This document shows positions 52,495-61,368 of a stretch of 64,000 bases of DNA, one piece after another. This DNA is from DATADD01 sp046262355 (GTDB taxonomy: Bacteria > Actinomycetota > CADDZG01 > WHSQ01). Each line of letters opens with the position of its first letter. The stretch's first letter is position 1. The stretch lies in NCBI GenBank assembly GCA_046262355.1, contig JBHEMX010000053.1, positions 14,861 through 78,860 on the forward strand, in the 5' to 3' direction. A program made the position numbers and the translations under genes. A model generated the notes under the pieces. That model did not search any database, was not told the origin of the DNA, and saw only the letters and a list, made by a program, of their open reading frames with translations.

Positions 52495-53230
52495 CCCGCC
52501 TAGCTCCCACCGCGCGTGTTGCCGAGCCAGCTCTCGTACAACGATGCGTACGTGCCGCTCCGCGGATTGCTCGACTCCTATGACGCCGTTCGCACGCGCG
52601 TCGGAGAGACCCTCACGGAGATCCTCGCTGTATGGCTCGCAGCACGACCGTCAAGGGCGCGACGACAAAGAGCACGATCAACGCGAGACGCCATGAGTAG
52701 CCGAACATCACGGTCAACGTGCCCAGGATCAGCATCGTTCCCGTGATCCACGAGATCGCGCTCCACTCCATGAAACGGGTCAGCGTGTCTATGTCGGCCG
52801 TGACGCGAGAGACGTAGACCCCGCGCCTCTCTGCCGTCTGGTCGGCGAGGCTCAATGAATGGATGTGTGCGAACGCGCGCACTCGGAGACCGCAGAGCGC
52901 CTCCTCAGAGGCTCGCACGAGCCGTCGGAACGACGCTCGTCCCGCCACGTAGACGAAGCCGCTGGCGATCGCCGCGACCCCGCAGGCGACGTAGACGAAG
53001 TCCAGCCGGAAGCCACCGGAAGTGCTCGTCCCCTTGTCGATGATCTGCTGTATCAGGACAGGAAGCAGCACCGCTCCGAGAGCCTCGAAGATCGCGAGAG
53101 CGAGCGTGTAGAGCGCACCCGATCGGAGCTCGGGCGACTCACGCAGTCCCCTTCTCAGGACGTTCCGCGCGCCGTCCGGCTGGGCGGCCGTGGCCTCCGT
53201 GACACGAGCGGTTCTGTCAAGCGCGCTCAT
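52495..53230 (-). pseudogene. ABC exporter half-transporter, truncated with an inverted piece
   Basis: The minus-strand frame from ATG 53230 encodes the first 200 residues of an ABC exporter membrane domain (ALYTLALAIFEALGAVLLPV, LSLADQTAERRGVYVSRVTA) and stops at 52613 after PLTVVLRAIQ. The next expected piece of this domain (YDAVRTRVGETLTEIL) is found just beyond the break but on the plus strand at about 52573-52622. So a short segment is inverted and the remainder, including the ATP-binding domain, is missing. The ATG still overlaps the stop of the partner gene (ATGA). Non-functional as it stands. Confidence 0.72.
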
Positions 53231-54268
53231 GCTGCACCTTGATAAGCCTGCACCATCGCGGCATACGGCTCGTAGGACAGAAGCTCCCCGTGTGTCCCAT
53301 CTGCCACAACCCGGCCCTCATCGAGGAACAACACCCTATCGGCGAGCGAGATCGTCGAGACCCGGTAGGCGATGAGGATCAGCGTCGTATCGAGCTCTGC
53401 GCGCAGCCCCTCGAGGATCCTAGCTTCGACCGTTGGATCGACGGACGAGGTGGCATCGTCGAGCACGAGCACCCGCGGCCGCCGCAGGAGAGCGCGCGCG
53501 AGCGCCACCCGTTGACGCTGACCGCCCGACAGCGTCACCCCCCGCTCGCCCACGACCGTGGCATAGCCATCCGGAAGCGCCATGATGAAGTCATGCGCCT
53601 GCGCCAGTCTCGCAGCGCGCACGACCGACGACCAGGGCCCCATCGATGCTCTCGTGGGCAACGGCCGACACGTCGCCGATGCGCTGTTGGGCGCGCGTCG
53701 CCGCACCTTCGACGAGGTGACCATAGATCCGGTTCAACGCCGCGAGCGCGGGCAGGAGCAACAAACCGATGAGGGCGAGGAAGAGGTCGGTGGTGACTAG
53801 GGAGACGGTCGCGAACAGCACGAGGAAGACCACGGCGATGGAGAACGGCACGGGATTGAGAACCTCCGTGGCGGGCGGGATCGATGCCACGTAAGCGCAC
53901 TCTCTGTAGCGATCGATCGCCTGCGACTTGAGCGTTGCCTGCATGCGGTAGGCGGTCATCCCGGCGAAGTAGCGGCGGACGATGATGCTCGCGGAGCGCA
54001 GCAGTGCGGCCCCGACAACCGCCGCCACACCCGCCCACAACGTCGAAGCCGGCAGCGAACGCTTGAAGGCTGGATAGATGATGTCGTCGGTGACGCCTCC
54101 GAGCACAACAGCGCTCGCGACCGTGAGCGCCGCATACACGGTCGCTCCCACGACCGATATCGAGAACGGGCCGGGATGCGTAAGAACGTAGGACCAGATG
54201 ACGCGCAGGCCGCGCAGAAAGAGACCGCGCCCGGCAATGTCCTCGGCCCCGGTATCCCTCGCCGTCAT
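53227..54268 (-). pseudogene. ABC exporter half-transporter with internal deletion
   Basis: From ATG 54268 the frame encodes an exporter membrane domain up to AHESIDGALVVG at about 53640. There it jumps frame directly into the second half of an ATP-binding domain (ARLAQAHDFIMALPDGY, LSGGQRQRVALA, VLVLDDATSSVD, ending at 53227). About 200 residues, including the last membrane helices and Walker A, are missing. The junction bases GTCGTCGGTCGTGCG suggest joining at short repeats. With the next gene it once formed a heterodimeric exporter. Confidence 0.75.
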
Positions 54269-54408
54269 CCTCGCTTGTCCCCTTGTTCCGCCTGTGGTCG
54301 ATCGCACACCCATCCGGTAGCCATTCTGGCGGACGCGCGCCGGACGATGATCTCGTTCGACGGCCTAGTATCCGCTCATGTCTCTTAGCCCAGGTTGGAT
54401 GGACGCGG

Positions 54409-55137
54409 GTGCCGAACGACCTCGCGCCTGATCGCCCGCCGGGCCCGATCCCGTGGAGGGGCAAGGACATCTTGCTGTCCTTCTCCGTCGGGATCCTAGG
54501 AGCCATCGTCGGCGCTCTGGGCCTCGTCCTTGCAGCGTCCGGGCTGGAGCTGGAACTGTCCCGAACGGCCACGTTCGTGGTACTCGGGACCACGACCTAT
54601 GCATCGCTGTCGCTTGCGACGTGGGTGTTCTGCGTCCGGCGCAAAGGCATGACGCTGGCCGCCCTGGGCTTCAGTCGAACGGGTCTCGGGCCCCTGGTTG
54701 CGATGATCCCCCTCTCGGTGGGGCTCTTGGTGCTCAACGGGATCCTCATCCTGGTGACCTCCGGGCTCACCGGAAGGGTCGAGAACCCTCAGACGGATGC
54801 GCTGGCGCCCGGAGGGGTCCTCACCCTCTCCAACTTCATCTGGCTGCTGTTCCTCATCTCCGTCGTCGCCCCTATCGGCGAAGAGATGATCTTCAGGGGC
54901 ATGATCTATCGATACATGAGAGCGCGAGAGGGCGTTGTCATCGCAGTCATCGCCTCGGCTGCGCTGTTCGCCCTAGCACACGTTATCCCCGTCCTTCTGG
55001 CGCCACTGTTCGTGCTCGGAGTTGCCCTCGCGATAGTCACCGAACGGTCCTCGAGCCTATTCCCCGCCATAACCTTGCACGCCCTGAACAACGCGATCTC
55101 GCTGACGCTCATCTTCCTCGCGTCGAGCAGAGGCTGA
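54409..55137 (+). CDS. CPBP-family intramembrane metalloprotease
   Basis: A 242-residue membrane protein with seven to eight hydrophobic segments and the Abi/CPBP motifs: EEMIFRGMIYRY (EExxxR), FALAHV and HALNNA. CPBP proteases cleave within or near the membrane; bacterial members are linked to bacteriocin immunity or protein maturation. GTG 54409 is the most reasonable start; the ribosome-binding site is weak. It is divergent from the broken ABC genes. Confidence 0.82.
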   Translation: MPNDLAPDRPPGPIPWRGKDILLSFSVGILGAIVGALGLVLAASGLELELSRTATFVVLGTTTYASLSLATWVFCVRRKGMTLAALGFSRTGLGPLVAMIPLSVGLLVLNGILILVTSGLTGRVENPQTDALAPGGVLTLSNFIWLLFLISVVAPIGEEMIFRGMIYRYMRAREGVVIAVIASAALFALAHVIPVLLAPLFVLGVALAIVTERSSSLFPAITLHALNNAISLTLIFLASSRG

Positions 55138-55148
55138 CGCGCTCGCGG

Positions 55149-56051
55149 TCACTTCCGTCCGGTTGTGCGGAAATGCGTGAAAGGCGGCCCCGTAGGGGGC
55201 ACTGCCCTGATGCGGATGCCGCGGCGGCCCGCCACGATGTAAAGGAAGTGATAGCGCTTCTTGCACACGTCCGTGAACCAGCGGTGCTTGCACAGACGCA
55301 GCGCTGCGCCACCTCCGCCGGTCACGACGTAGCGGATCTTGTGCAGCCGTTTGCTTACCGAGTACATGTGATCGTGTCCGTTGAGCACGAGGTCGACGCC
55401 TCGACGACGGAAGAGCCGCGGCAGGCGTGGCCGGAATCCGGGCGTGTTGCCGCCCTTTCTGCTCGAGTAGACGGGATGGTGGAAGACGACGATCGTCCAG
55501 CGATCGTTCGGTTTGGCTCTTGTCTTTCTCTTCAGCCACTTGAACTTCAGGGCGTTGGAGTTCGCGATCACGAAGCGTACGCCGCGCTTTCGGATGACGT
55601 AGTTGCGATCCCGTATCCCAAAGGCGCGTTCGTTGATCTGTGGGCGGCCCTTCCTCGTCAGGACGTCGTGATTGCCGAGGGACGCTCGGAACCTCACCCC
55701 CTTATGCAGCAGGCAGCGATAGGGCTGGTAGAAGGCAGTGTCGAAGCGGGTAGGTGTGCCGTCCGGGTAGACGTTGTCGCCCGTGGTCACGACGAGCCGG
55801 TAGGGATGGTTCTTCCTCCACTCACACATCCGATCCGCCACCGCCGACTCTGGCTCCTGTCCAGTTCCTGCGTCTCCGACGACGGCGAAGCGCAGGGGTC
55901 GGAACCCCCGCGCGCGCGGCGCCCGCTCGAGCGCCTCTTTCGCCACTACGGCACGCGGTGCGGACGGATATCCAAGCGAGAGCAGGGTGAGGATGATGCC
56001 GACGAATGCGCCGGCACCCCACACCTTCATCGTGGTCCGTTCTCGCCGCAT
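55149..56051 (-). CDS. Exported metallophosphoesterase (purple acid phosphatase-like)
   Basis: A 300-residue protein with an N-terminal signal anchor (VWGAGAFVGIILTLLSLGY) and the full metallophosphoesterase motif set: FAVVGDAGTG, TTGDNVYPDG, SLGNHDVL, VVFHHPVYSS and NGHDHMY. It probably hydrolyses phosphoesters outside the membrane. It converges on the CPBP protease gene, 11 bases between stops. Confidence 0.87.
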   Translation of the reverse strand: MRRERTTMKVWGAGAFVGIILTLLSLGYPSAPRAVVAKEALERAPRARGFRPLRFAVVGDAGTGQEPESAVADRMCEWRKNHPYRLVVTTGDNVYPDGTPTRFDTAFYQPYRCLLHKGVRFRASLGNHDVLTRKGRPQINERAFGIRDRNYVIRKRGVRFVIANSNALKFKWLKRKTRAKPNDRWTIVVFHHPVYSSRKGGNTPGFRPRLPRLFRRRGVDLVLNGHDHMYSVSKRLHKIRYVVTGGGGAALRLCKHRWFTDVCKKRYHFLYIVAGRRGIRIRAVPPTGPPFTHFRTTGRK

Positions 56052-56230
56052 CTCGTCTCCATTCCGTCCCAGATCCCTCTAGATGGCGCGCGCATCGCTG
56101 CGCAAGACCTCTTTCTGCACCACTGGAAGGCTAAACGCAAGCCGGTTTCTCATTTCTTTCCGCTCGAAGGGCCCGGCCGGGGCCTCGATGAACTCAGCCA
56201 GGCGACAGCGGGCTGGTCCGATGCCCTACC

Positions 56231-56512
56231 ATGTCGAGCGCCATGGAGAGGAGAGAGCTGGAGCAGATGTCGTCGCACGAGCTGCACGATCGCGCCGTCG
56301 ATGTCGCCCGCGCCAGGCTCGATGTCGGCTTCCTATGGTCCCTCCTGAAAGCACTGCCGGTTGCCCATGCGGCCGAAGGCGACGTGCGCCAGGCAGATGC
56401 CGACATCGCCAGCGTCACGTCGTTGCTGAGCGACGCCGTCCACTCGGGCGAGGGTGAGGTCGCCGACGGCCTCAGGCCCCTCTATATCGAATACCTCGAG
56501 GCACACGGCTAG
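56231..56512 (+). CDS. Small conserved-type acidic protein, unknown
   Basis: A 93-residue acidic protein with MSSHELHDRAVDVARARLDV, LLKALPVAHAAEGD and VHSGEGEVADGLRPLYIEYL. It looks helical and soluble. No function was recognised. Starts at ATG 56231, 56243 and 56267 are all possible; the last gives MSSHEL. It precedes the CysRS-like gene by 65 bases. Confidence 0.6.
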   Translation: MSSAMERRELEQMSSHELHDRAVDVARARLDVGFLWSLLKALPVAHAAEGDVRQADADIASVTSLLSDAVHSGEGEVADGLRPLYIEYLEAHG

Positions 56513-56577
56513 GGCGCCGCAGTCATGCATCGCGATGCGCCACCGATGCGGCGGTCCCGGCGGCGCGGGACTTCCTG

Positions 56578-57777
56578 ATGCGTCTTTTCGACACGCGTAG
56601 ACGTAGCAAGGAGAACCTCCAGGCGGGCGGTGGCATCGGCCTTTACGTCTGCGGAGTGACGCCCTACGACACGACCCATATCGGCCACGCGCGCACCTAT
56701 CTGGTGTTCGACGTGCTGATCCGACACCTCGTGGCGTCGGGAATCACCGTGCGCTATGTGCAGAACATCACCGACATCGACGAGTCGATCCTACAGCGAG
56801 CGCGTGAAACGAAGGAGCCGTACGAGGAACTGGGCAAGCGCTACACGGAGATCTTCATGACCGATATGGCGGCGCTCAACGCGCTGCCCGCCGATGTCTA
56901 CCCGGCCGCGACCGAATACGTTTCGGAGATGCGCGAGATGGTCGCAAAGCTGCGCGAGAGCGGTTACGCCTACCGCGCCGACGGCAACGTGTACTTCCGC
57001 GTGGCCGCTGCCCCCTCTTACGGCGAGCTGAGCCGACTGCCGCGTGCTTCGATGCTGGCGGTTGCGGCCGACCAGGACGATCCCACCTTCGGCGCTTCAG
57101 ACAAGGAGGATCCTCTCGACTTCCCGCTATGGATAGCCGCCGCGCCGGATGAGCCTCGCTGGACGAGCCCGTGGGGGCCGGGGCGCCCCGGCTGGCACAT
57201 CGAGTGCTCCACCATGGCGCTGAGATTCCTCGGAGAACAGGTCGACATCCACGGCGGGGGCGACGATCTCATCTATCCACACCACGAGAGCGAGATAGCG
57301 CAGTCGGAGGCGGCGACGGGGGTGCGTCCGTTCGCCCGGTCATGGATGCACGTTGCTATGGTGCGCCTCCACGGCGAGAAGATGTCGAAATCGGTGGGGA
57401 ACCTCGTCTTCGTGCGCGATCTCCTCCGTAGCTACAGCGCTGTGGCGCTGCGCCTCTATCTCCTCATGACGCACTACCGCACCCCGATGGACTTCGACGA
57501 GCACGATCTCGAGGTCGCGGCGCGGATCGGTCGTCGCCTGCAGGAAGCGATCTCCGTTCGCGGTTCGGATGACGCCACCGAACGGCTCGACGCAGAGGGC
57601 TACAGAGCGCGGGTCCTCGACGCGTTGGACGACGATCTCGACACACCCTCGGCGATCACCGCGCTCGAGGATCTCGCCAGCCTGATCTTGGAGGCCGCCG
57701 CGCGGCGCAGGGTGAGTGAAGCCCAGTCCACGCTGCGGGCGCTGACCGAACGCCTCGGGCTGGCCCTGACCCGGTAG
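56578..57777 (+). CDS. Cysteinyl-tRNA synthetase-like ligase (MshC-like)
   Basis: A 399-residue class I synthetase-fold protein: LYVCGVTPYDTTHIGHARTY (zinc Cys and HIGH), YVQNITDIDES, GRPGWHIECSTMAL (zinc Cys), HHESEIAQSEA (zinc His/Glu) and EKMSKSVGNL. Classical CysRS is about 460 residues; this one stops after LALTR, without the C-terminal anticodon-recognition segment. That length fits MshC, which joins cysteine to glucosaminyl-inositol in mycothiol synthesis. The upstream half reads more like CysRS. Either a minimal CysRS or a MshC-like ligase. Confidence 0.78.
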   Translation: MRLFDTRRRSKENLQAGGGIGLYVCGVTPYDTTHIGHARTYLVFDVLIRHLVASGITVRYVQNITDIDESILQRARETKEPYEELGKRYTEIFMTDMAALNALPADVYPAATEYVSEMREMVAKLRESGYAYRADGNVYFRVAAAPSYGELSRLPRASMLAVAADQDDPTFGASDKEDPLDFPLWIAAAPDEPRWTSPWGPGRPGWHIECSTMALRFLGEQVDIHGGGDDLIYPHHESEIAQSEAATGVRPFARSWMHVAMVRLHGEKMSKSVGNLVFVRDLLRSYSAVALRLYLLMTHYRTPMDFDEHDLEVAARIGRRLQEAISVRGSDDATERLDAEGYRARVLDALDDDLDTPSAITALEDLASLILEAAARRRVSEAQSTLRALTERLGLALTR

Positions 57778-57778
57778 C

Positions 57779-58378
57779 CTATCGCTCGACGGCGTCGGCG
57801 AACGTGAGACAGCGCGCGACCATCTCGTCGCTCAGCCCCAGGTGCGGTTGTGACCGCACGAGCAGCGTAGGTCCGCTTCGCCGCTTGGCCCATAGTTCGG
57901 CGTCCTCTCCAAGATTGTCGTCGATCCAAGCGCAGGGCCGCTCGTCGCCCACGTACTCGCCTATCGACGGCAGCTTCCAGGTCGGCCCGGGAGAGAACTC
58001 GAGCTCGATCACCGCGAGCTCGTCCAGCTCGTGCAGAGGACCGATCACCCGATTGGCGCTGTCGCCCCAGCCGGTCGCCCAGACCATCTCGAAAGCCCTG
58101 CCCAGCCGGCGCAGCCGAGCGGCGTTCGCGCGCGAGATCCACAGCGATCTCTCATGGCCGTCCCCTGGCAGGTCCACGAGCTCGTATCCCTCAGGACCGA
58201 CGCGCCTGGTCGACGGCATGTCACCCTCGAACGGGCACAGAACACCGTCGACGTCCAGTAGCAGCAGAGGACGTTCGCCGTCACGCTTCCCTATCCGTGC
58301 CACCCCCTCGGCTTCGATCGACCCGTTCCGGGCGAAGGCTCCGCCGGAGCGCGACCCGACGCACCGCATGACCTCCAC
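57779..58378 (-). CDS. HAD-like hydrolase domain protein
   Basis: A 199-residue protein. After about 35 variable residues comes PLLLLDVDGVLCPFEG, the HAD motif I with the nucleophilic Asp; MVWATGWGDSAN corresponds to motif II and WIDDNLGEDAELW to motif IV. It resembles HAD domains of RNA-repair proteins and 5'-nucleotidase-like phosphatases. GTG 58378 and ATG 58369 (GGAGG upstream) are alternative starts. It converges on the CysRS-like gene, one base between stops. Confidence 0.78.
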   Translation of the reverse strand: MEVMRCVGSRSGGAFARNGSIEAEGVARIGKRDGERPLLLLDVDGVLCPFEGDMPSTRRVGPEGYELVDLPGDGHERSLWISRANAARLRRLGRAFEMVWATGWGDSANRVIGPLHELDELAVIELEFSPGPTWKLPSIGEYVGDERPCAWIDDNLGEDAELWAKRRSGPTLLVRSQPHLGLSDEMVARCLTFADAVER

Positions 58379-58384
58379 CGTCGC

Positions 58385-58921
58385 CTAGTCAGATGAGTCG
58401 CCCGGCCTATCCATAAGCCGGGAAAGGACGTTGAAGTCTGCGCTGTCCTTTGCGGTTTCCTCAGGATCATCGCGCGGCCACGACTTGCCGCGCGTGAGCG
58501 GTGCGAGGCCAACGACGTGCGAGCGCACTCCGAGCAGTTCGAGTACATCATCCGCAAGTGTCTCCTCCGACCAAGGAGCACGTCCGTGGCGCAGAGGCGT
58601 GAAGATGCGTCCCTCGCTGTCGCGAACGAGATAGGTGAGTTCGAGCCGAACGGTTCCGCGTTCGTATCCGGTGCCCCCATCATCATCTTCGGAGGACGCA
58701 TGCCGCCAGCCGTCCGCCTCGAGGAGCTGAGAGATCCTTGGAAGGTCCTCCAGCCAGACTAGGATGTCGACATCGTCGTGCGCTCGCGTGACTGAACCTG
58801 CGTGGAAATCGACCGCCCAGCCACCGAACAACCAGTAGGCGATTTCCGCCCCCTCGAGCAGATCATGCACCCGAGCGAGTGCATACAGCTGTGCCGATCC
58901 CACTTTGTCCATCGGCCTCAT
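58385..58921 (-). CDS. Nucleotidyltransferase (ANT/lincosamide type)
   Basis: A 178-residue protein with WLFGGWAVDFHAGSVTRAHD then DVDILV, the GGxAxD...R.H.DxD pattern of nucleotidyltransferases that adenylylate aminoglycosides or lincosamides, and LELTYLV further on. Many chromosomal relatives have no resistance phenotype. It is followed 6 bases later by the HAD gene. ATG 58921 and 58912 are both possible starts. Confidence 0.75.
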   Translation of the reverse strand: MRPMDKVGSAQLYALARVHDLLEGAEIAYWLFGGWAVDFHAGSVTRAHDDVDILVWLEDLPRISQLLEADGWRHASSEDDDGGTGYERGTVRLELTYLVRDSEGRIFTPLRHGRAPWSEETLADDVLELLGVRSHVVGLAPLTRGKSWPRDDPEETAKDSADFNVLSRLMDRPGDSSD

Positions 58922-59179
58922 TGTGAATCGTGCTCCAGAAGATCAAGTGGTCCAGCCATTCCGTTGTCTCGGTCCTCACTGAGCTATCTCTGCGACAGCC
59001 TCTGAGTCGAACTTCGCAGCACTCGGCCCGGGGCGAGCGGCGCCGGGCACGTGGGCCTGTGGCGGCCTAGACTTCGACTGTGGGCTTTCTTCCAGTTTCT
59101 GGGTTAACGTGACCGAGAAGTCCAATTTGGGTTTGCGCGCCAGCGCCTGCGGGCCTGCGCCCAGGCAGAAGGAGCGATC

Positions 59180-59587
59180 GTGAAGGAAGTCCCGGAGGTT
59201 CTGTTCGTCTGCGTCCACAACGCAGGGCGCTCGCAGATGGCCGCTGCCCTCCTCCATCGCGCCGCCGAGGATCGAGTCCATGTGCGATCCGCCGGATCGA
59301 CTCCAGCCGACGAGATTCATGCAAACGTGCGAGAGGCGATGGCGGAGATCGGACTCGATTTGGCGCGAGAGTTCCCCAAGCCCTTGACGGACGAAGTGGT
59401 GAGGGCCGCCGACGTGGTGATCACGATGGGGTGTGGAGACGCCTGCCCCGTCTATCCCGGCAAGCGATACCTCGACTGGGAACTGCCCGACCCGGCCGGC
59501 AAGCCTCTAGCCGAGGTGAGAGAGATCCGTGACGAAATCGCCCGCCGTGTGCGGGGCCTCCTGGACGAACTGGAGACTGCTGCCTAG
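59180..59587 (+). CDS. arsC: Arsenate reductase (low-MW phosphatase type)
   Basis: A 135-residue ArsC of thioredoxin/mycothiol-linked LMW-PTP fold. The phosphate loop is VCVHNAGRSQMA with the nucleophilic Cys and Arg, and VVITMGCGDACPVYPG supplies the two redox cysteines; DWELPDPAGK is the acid loop. It reduces arsenate to arsenite. GTG 59180 follows AGAAGGAGCGATC. It is followed 47 bases later by the merR-type gene. The 258 bp upstream of it hold no gene that I can support. Confidence 0.9.
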   Translation: MKEVPEVLFVCVHNAGRSQMAAALLHRAAEDRVHVRSAGSTPADEIHANVREAMAEIGLDLAREFPKPLTDEVVRAADVVITMGCGDACPVYPGKRYLDWELPDPAGKPLAEVREIRDEIARRVRGLLDELETAA

Positions 59588-59596
59588 GAATCTTAC

Positions 59597-59628
59597 TTGA
59601 CCTTGGAGTCGGCTCCAAGGTCTACGCT
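59597..59628 (+). promoter_or_regulatory. MerR-type promoter with operator dyad
   Basis: TTGACC at 59597 and TACGCT at 59623 are 20 bases apart, the overlong spacer typical of MerR-activated promoters. The spacer contains a perfect dyad, CCTTGGAG-TCGG-CTCCAAGG (59601-59620). It lies just before the regulator's ATG at 59635, so the gene and the two peptide genes behind it should be self-activated by metal. Confidence 0.82.
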
Positions 59629-59634
59629 TGCCAC

Positions 59635-60066
59635 ATGGCTCTGAAAGTGTCTGATCTCGCGGGTCGAGTGGGAGTCACGCCCGACACGGTGCGCTACTAC
59701 GAACGGCTCGGGCTGCTGCCCAAGCCTGGGCGCACCCCCTCCGGCTATCGCCAGTACGACGAGGAACTAGCCGACCGGCTCCGATTTATCAAAGGGGCGC
59801 AGCGCTTCGGGCTGCGACTGGAGGAGATCAAGGAACTCCTCGACATCCAGGATCGCGGATCGTGTCCCTGCGGTCACACACAGGAACTCCTCCGAGCACG
59901 CGTGGAAGAGGTCGACGAGGAGATGCGCCGCCTCAAAGGACTGCGTGCCGACCTTCTGACGATGATCGAGCGGGCTGATTGCGACGCGCCTGCCTCGATG
60001 TCATGGCCGTGTGCTGTCCAGTTCATCGAAGGAGGGAGGTGTGACGATGAGCAGTGTTCCCTGTGA
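59635..60066 (+). CDS. MerR-family metal-responsive regulator
   Basis: A 143-residue MerR protein: DLAGRVGVTPDTVRYYERLG (winged helix) and RLEEIKELLDIQDRG. Cysteines stand at about 77 and 79 (SCPCGHTQ, near the MerR Cys82 position) and at 116, 126, 136 and 141. The C-terminal segment (DCDAPASMSWPC, GGRCDDEQCSL) is Cys-rich like mercury or soft-metal sensors. The metal cannot be told from sequence. The operator is upstream at 59601-59620, and arsC precedes it. A cysteine-rich peptide gene starts inside its 3' end. Confidence 0.88.
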   Translation: MALKVSDLAGRVGVTPDTVRYYERLGLLPKPGRTPSGYRQYDEELADRLRFIKGAQRFGLRLEEIKELLDIQDRGSCPCGHTQELLRARVEEVDEEMRRLKGLRADLLTMIERADCDAPASMSWPCAVQFIEGGRCDDEQCSL

Positions 60067-60103
60067 CTGCCCGCCCGAGTGTTGCCCGCCTGACTGTTGC
60101 TAG
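60047..60103 (+). CDS. 18-residue cysteine-rich peptide
   Basis: MSSVPCDCPPECCPPDCC: six cysteines in 18 residues, in CxC and CC-PPx-CC groups. ATG 60047 lies in the +1 frame inside the end of merR and has GGAGGGAGG exactly 7 bases upstream. The cysteine and proline pattern suggests a minimal metal-binding peptide made when the MerR regulator is induced. No known family was recognised; translation has to be shown. Confidence 0.6.
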   Translation: MSSVPCDCPPECCPPDCC

Positions 60104-60116
60104 CGGAGGTGCTGTG

Positions 60117-60185
60117 ATGACGGATGGAGGTTGCCCCTGCTGCGGATGCCCATGCGGCGACTGCGGCGGGTCGGGTTCCAAGTAA
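60117..60185 (+). CDS. 22-residue cysteine-rich peptide
   Basis: Begins MTDGG and continues CPCCGCPCGDC before a GGSGSK tail: six cysteines in 11 residues. ATG 60117 has GGAGG exactly 7 bases upstream, the same geometry as the preceding peptide gene 13 bases before. A terminator hairpin follows at 60191. The sequence differs from the first peptide, so simple duplication is unlikely; both look selected for Cys density. Probable metal chelation is inference. Confidence 0.62.
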   Translation: MTDGGCPCCGCPCGDCGGSGSK

Positions 60186-60190
60186 GATGC

Positions 60191-60220
60191 GAAGGGCCGC
60201 GCTACTATGCGCGGCCCTTC
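60191..60220 (+). terminator. Terminator after the merR-peptide operon
   Basis: A perfect 12-bp stem (GAAGGGCCGCGC and GCGCGGCCCTTC) with a 6-base loop, 5 bases after the second peptide stop. It supports the two peptide genes being the true end of the operon. Confidence 0.75.
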
Positions 60221-60326
60221 GACGCGTCTTCGTTCAGCATGCTTCGTCTCCATGCCAGCGTCGCCTTCACAGACGCGCTCGGGCGAATCACACCGAAGCC
60301 AGCACGGATCCGCGCTCGTGAAGATG

Positions 60327-60687
60327 TTAGCGCGAGTCCGGCTTGGGATGATCGCTTTCGAGCACGACTTCGGCGGCATGACCGTACGCAGCACGCGCCT
60401 GCCGTCTCGGTGGTCACTATCTCGTCGGAGCCGTCAGCGAGCCCGCGTACCGCCAGCACGCCGTCGTCGGCAAGCACGTAGCACGCCGAGGTCGCGAGCA
60501 GGGCTGCGCGTCCGGCAACCTCGTCATAGTGTGGCGGCGACTGCGGGTTGCACACCACGTCGATCACATCATCGGGGAGATGGGCGAACAGTCTGCGCGC
60601 GTGGCAACTCAGGTCCGATTGCTGCGCCTTGGGGCGCACTTCGTCCTCGTTCAGGGCACTACTTGTGACACGCCGCGTGGATCGCAC
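60327..60687 (-). pseudogene. Frameshifted unknown protein
   Basis: The minus-strand frame from about 60687 encodes a protein-like sequence (HLPDDVIDVVCNP, YVLADDGVLAVRGLADGSDE). At about 60400 the better continuation (GHAAEVVLESDHPKPDSR and stop at 60327) lies in another frame, so one base seems lost or gained. A distant likeness to DNA methylase or SAM-binding segments was considered but is not secure. The following 60690-60930 holds no recognisable gene. Confidence 0.35.
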
Positions 60688-60930
60688 TTGTCCACGCGCA
60701 CCAAAGCGGGTCGTCTTTGGCGCGCGCTGGCCGAGGCGGTTGTTGTTGCTGCTGCTTGCGCTTCGTTCTCATAGGCGACTTCCGGTGTACGAACGAGCAC
60801 CAGGCGAACGCGACGACATGAGACGAACGAGGGCTGGGTGGGCGAGACTAAAAATATGTTCCCAGAGGCACGGGTGCAGAGAAGGGCGTGTTAAGGGATG
60901 CTGCTGGCGAGTGGTTCTCCCGTTGACGGC

Positions 60931-61368
60931 CTACCCCGTCGGCGCTACAGCTGGAGGACGATGGTCGCTGGATAGCCCGTCACCATGGCGATGAACAATC
61001 TTCCATTCGCCATTCTCGCGCCGACAAACGTGCGTAGCGCGTATCCTGTTCGGCGTGACCGGGCCACCATCGCGGGACGCCTCATAGTGTTCATAGCCGA
61101 CCATGTAGGCGAAATCTCCACTCGCGCCAGCGGCGAGTAACTCGAACTCGTACATCTGACAGTTGGAGAACCGTGAGGCAAGCCACCGGAAACCCTCACT
61201 TACCTCCTGCCACCCACTCCACTGGACTCCGAGCGCGCCGAGCACGGTGACCGGATCGTTCCTTGACCACATCTCCAGGCGAGGTTCCGCGTTGCCGTTG
61301 TGAAGTGTTCGTTCTGCGTCGATCTGACGGGGCAGCGTCGTGCTGAGGAAATCGTCGAGTTCGCTCAT
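60931..61368 (-). CDS. SnoaL/NTF2-like protein
   Basis: A 145-residue protein of the DUF4440/SnoaL type: SELDDFLSTTLPRQIDAERTL, then MWSRNDPVTVLGA, GDFAYMVGYEHYEAS, and IRATHVCRRENGEWKIVHRH near the end, the ketosteroid-isomerase-like fold. ATG 61368 follows GGAGG at 6 bases. Typical roles are small-molecule isomerases or unknown. It stands alone in a region with many broken genes but appears intact. Confidence 0.75.
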   Translation of the reverse strand: MSELDDFLSTTLPRQIDAERTLHNGNAEPRLEMWSRNDPVTVLGALGVQWSGWQEVSEGFRWLASRFSNCQMYEFELLAAGASGDFAYMVGYEHYEASRDGGPVTPNRIRATHVCRRENGEWKIVHRHGDGLSSDHRPPAVAPTG

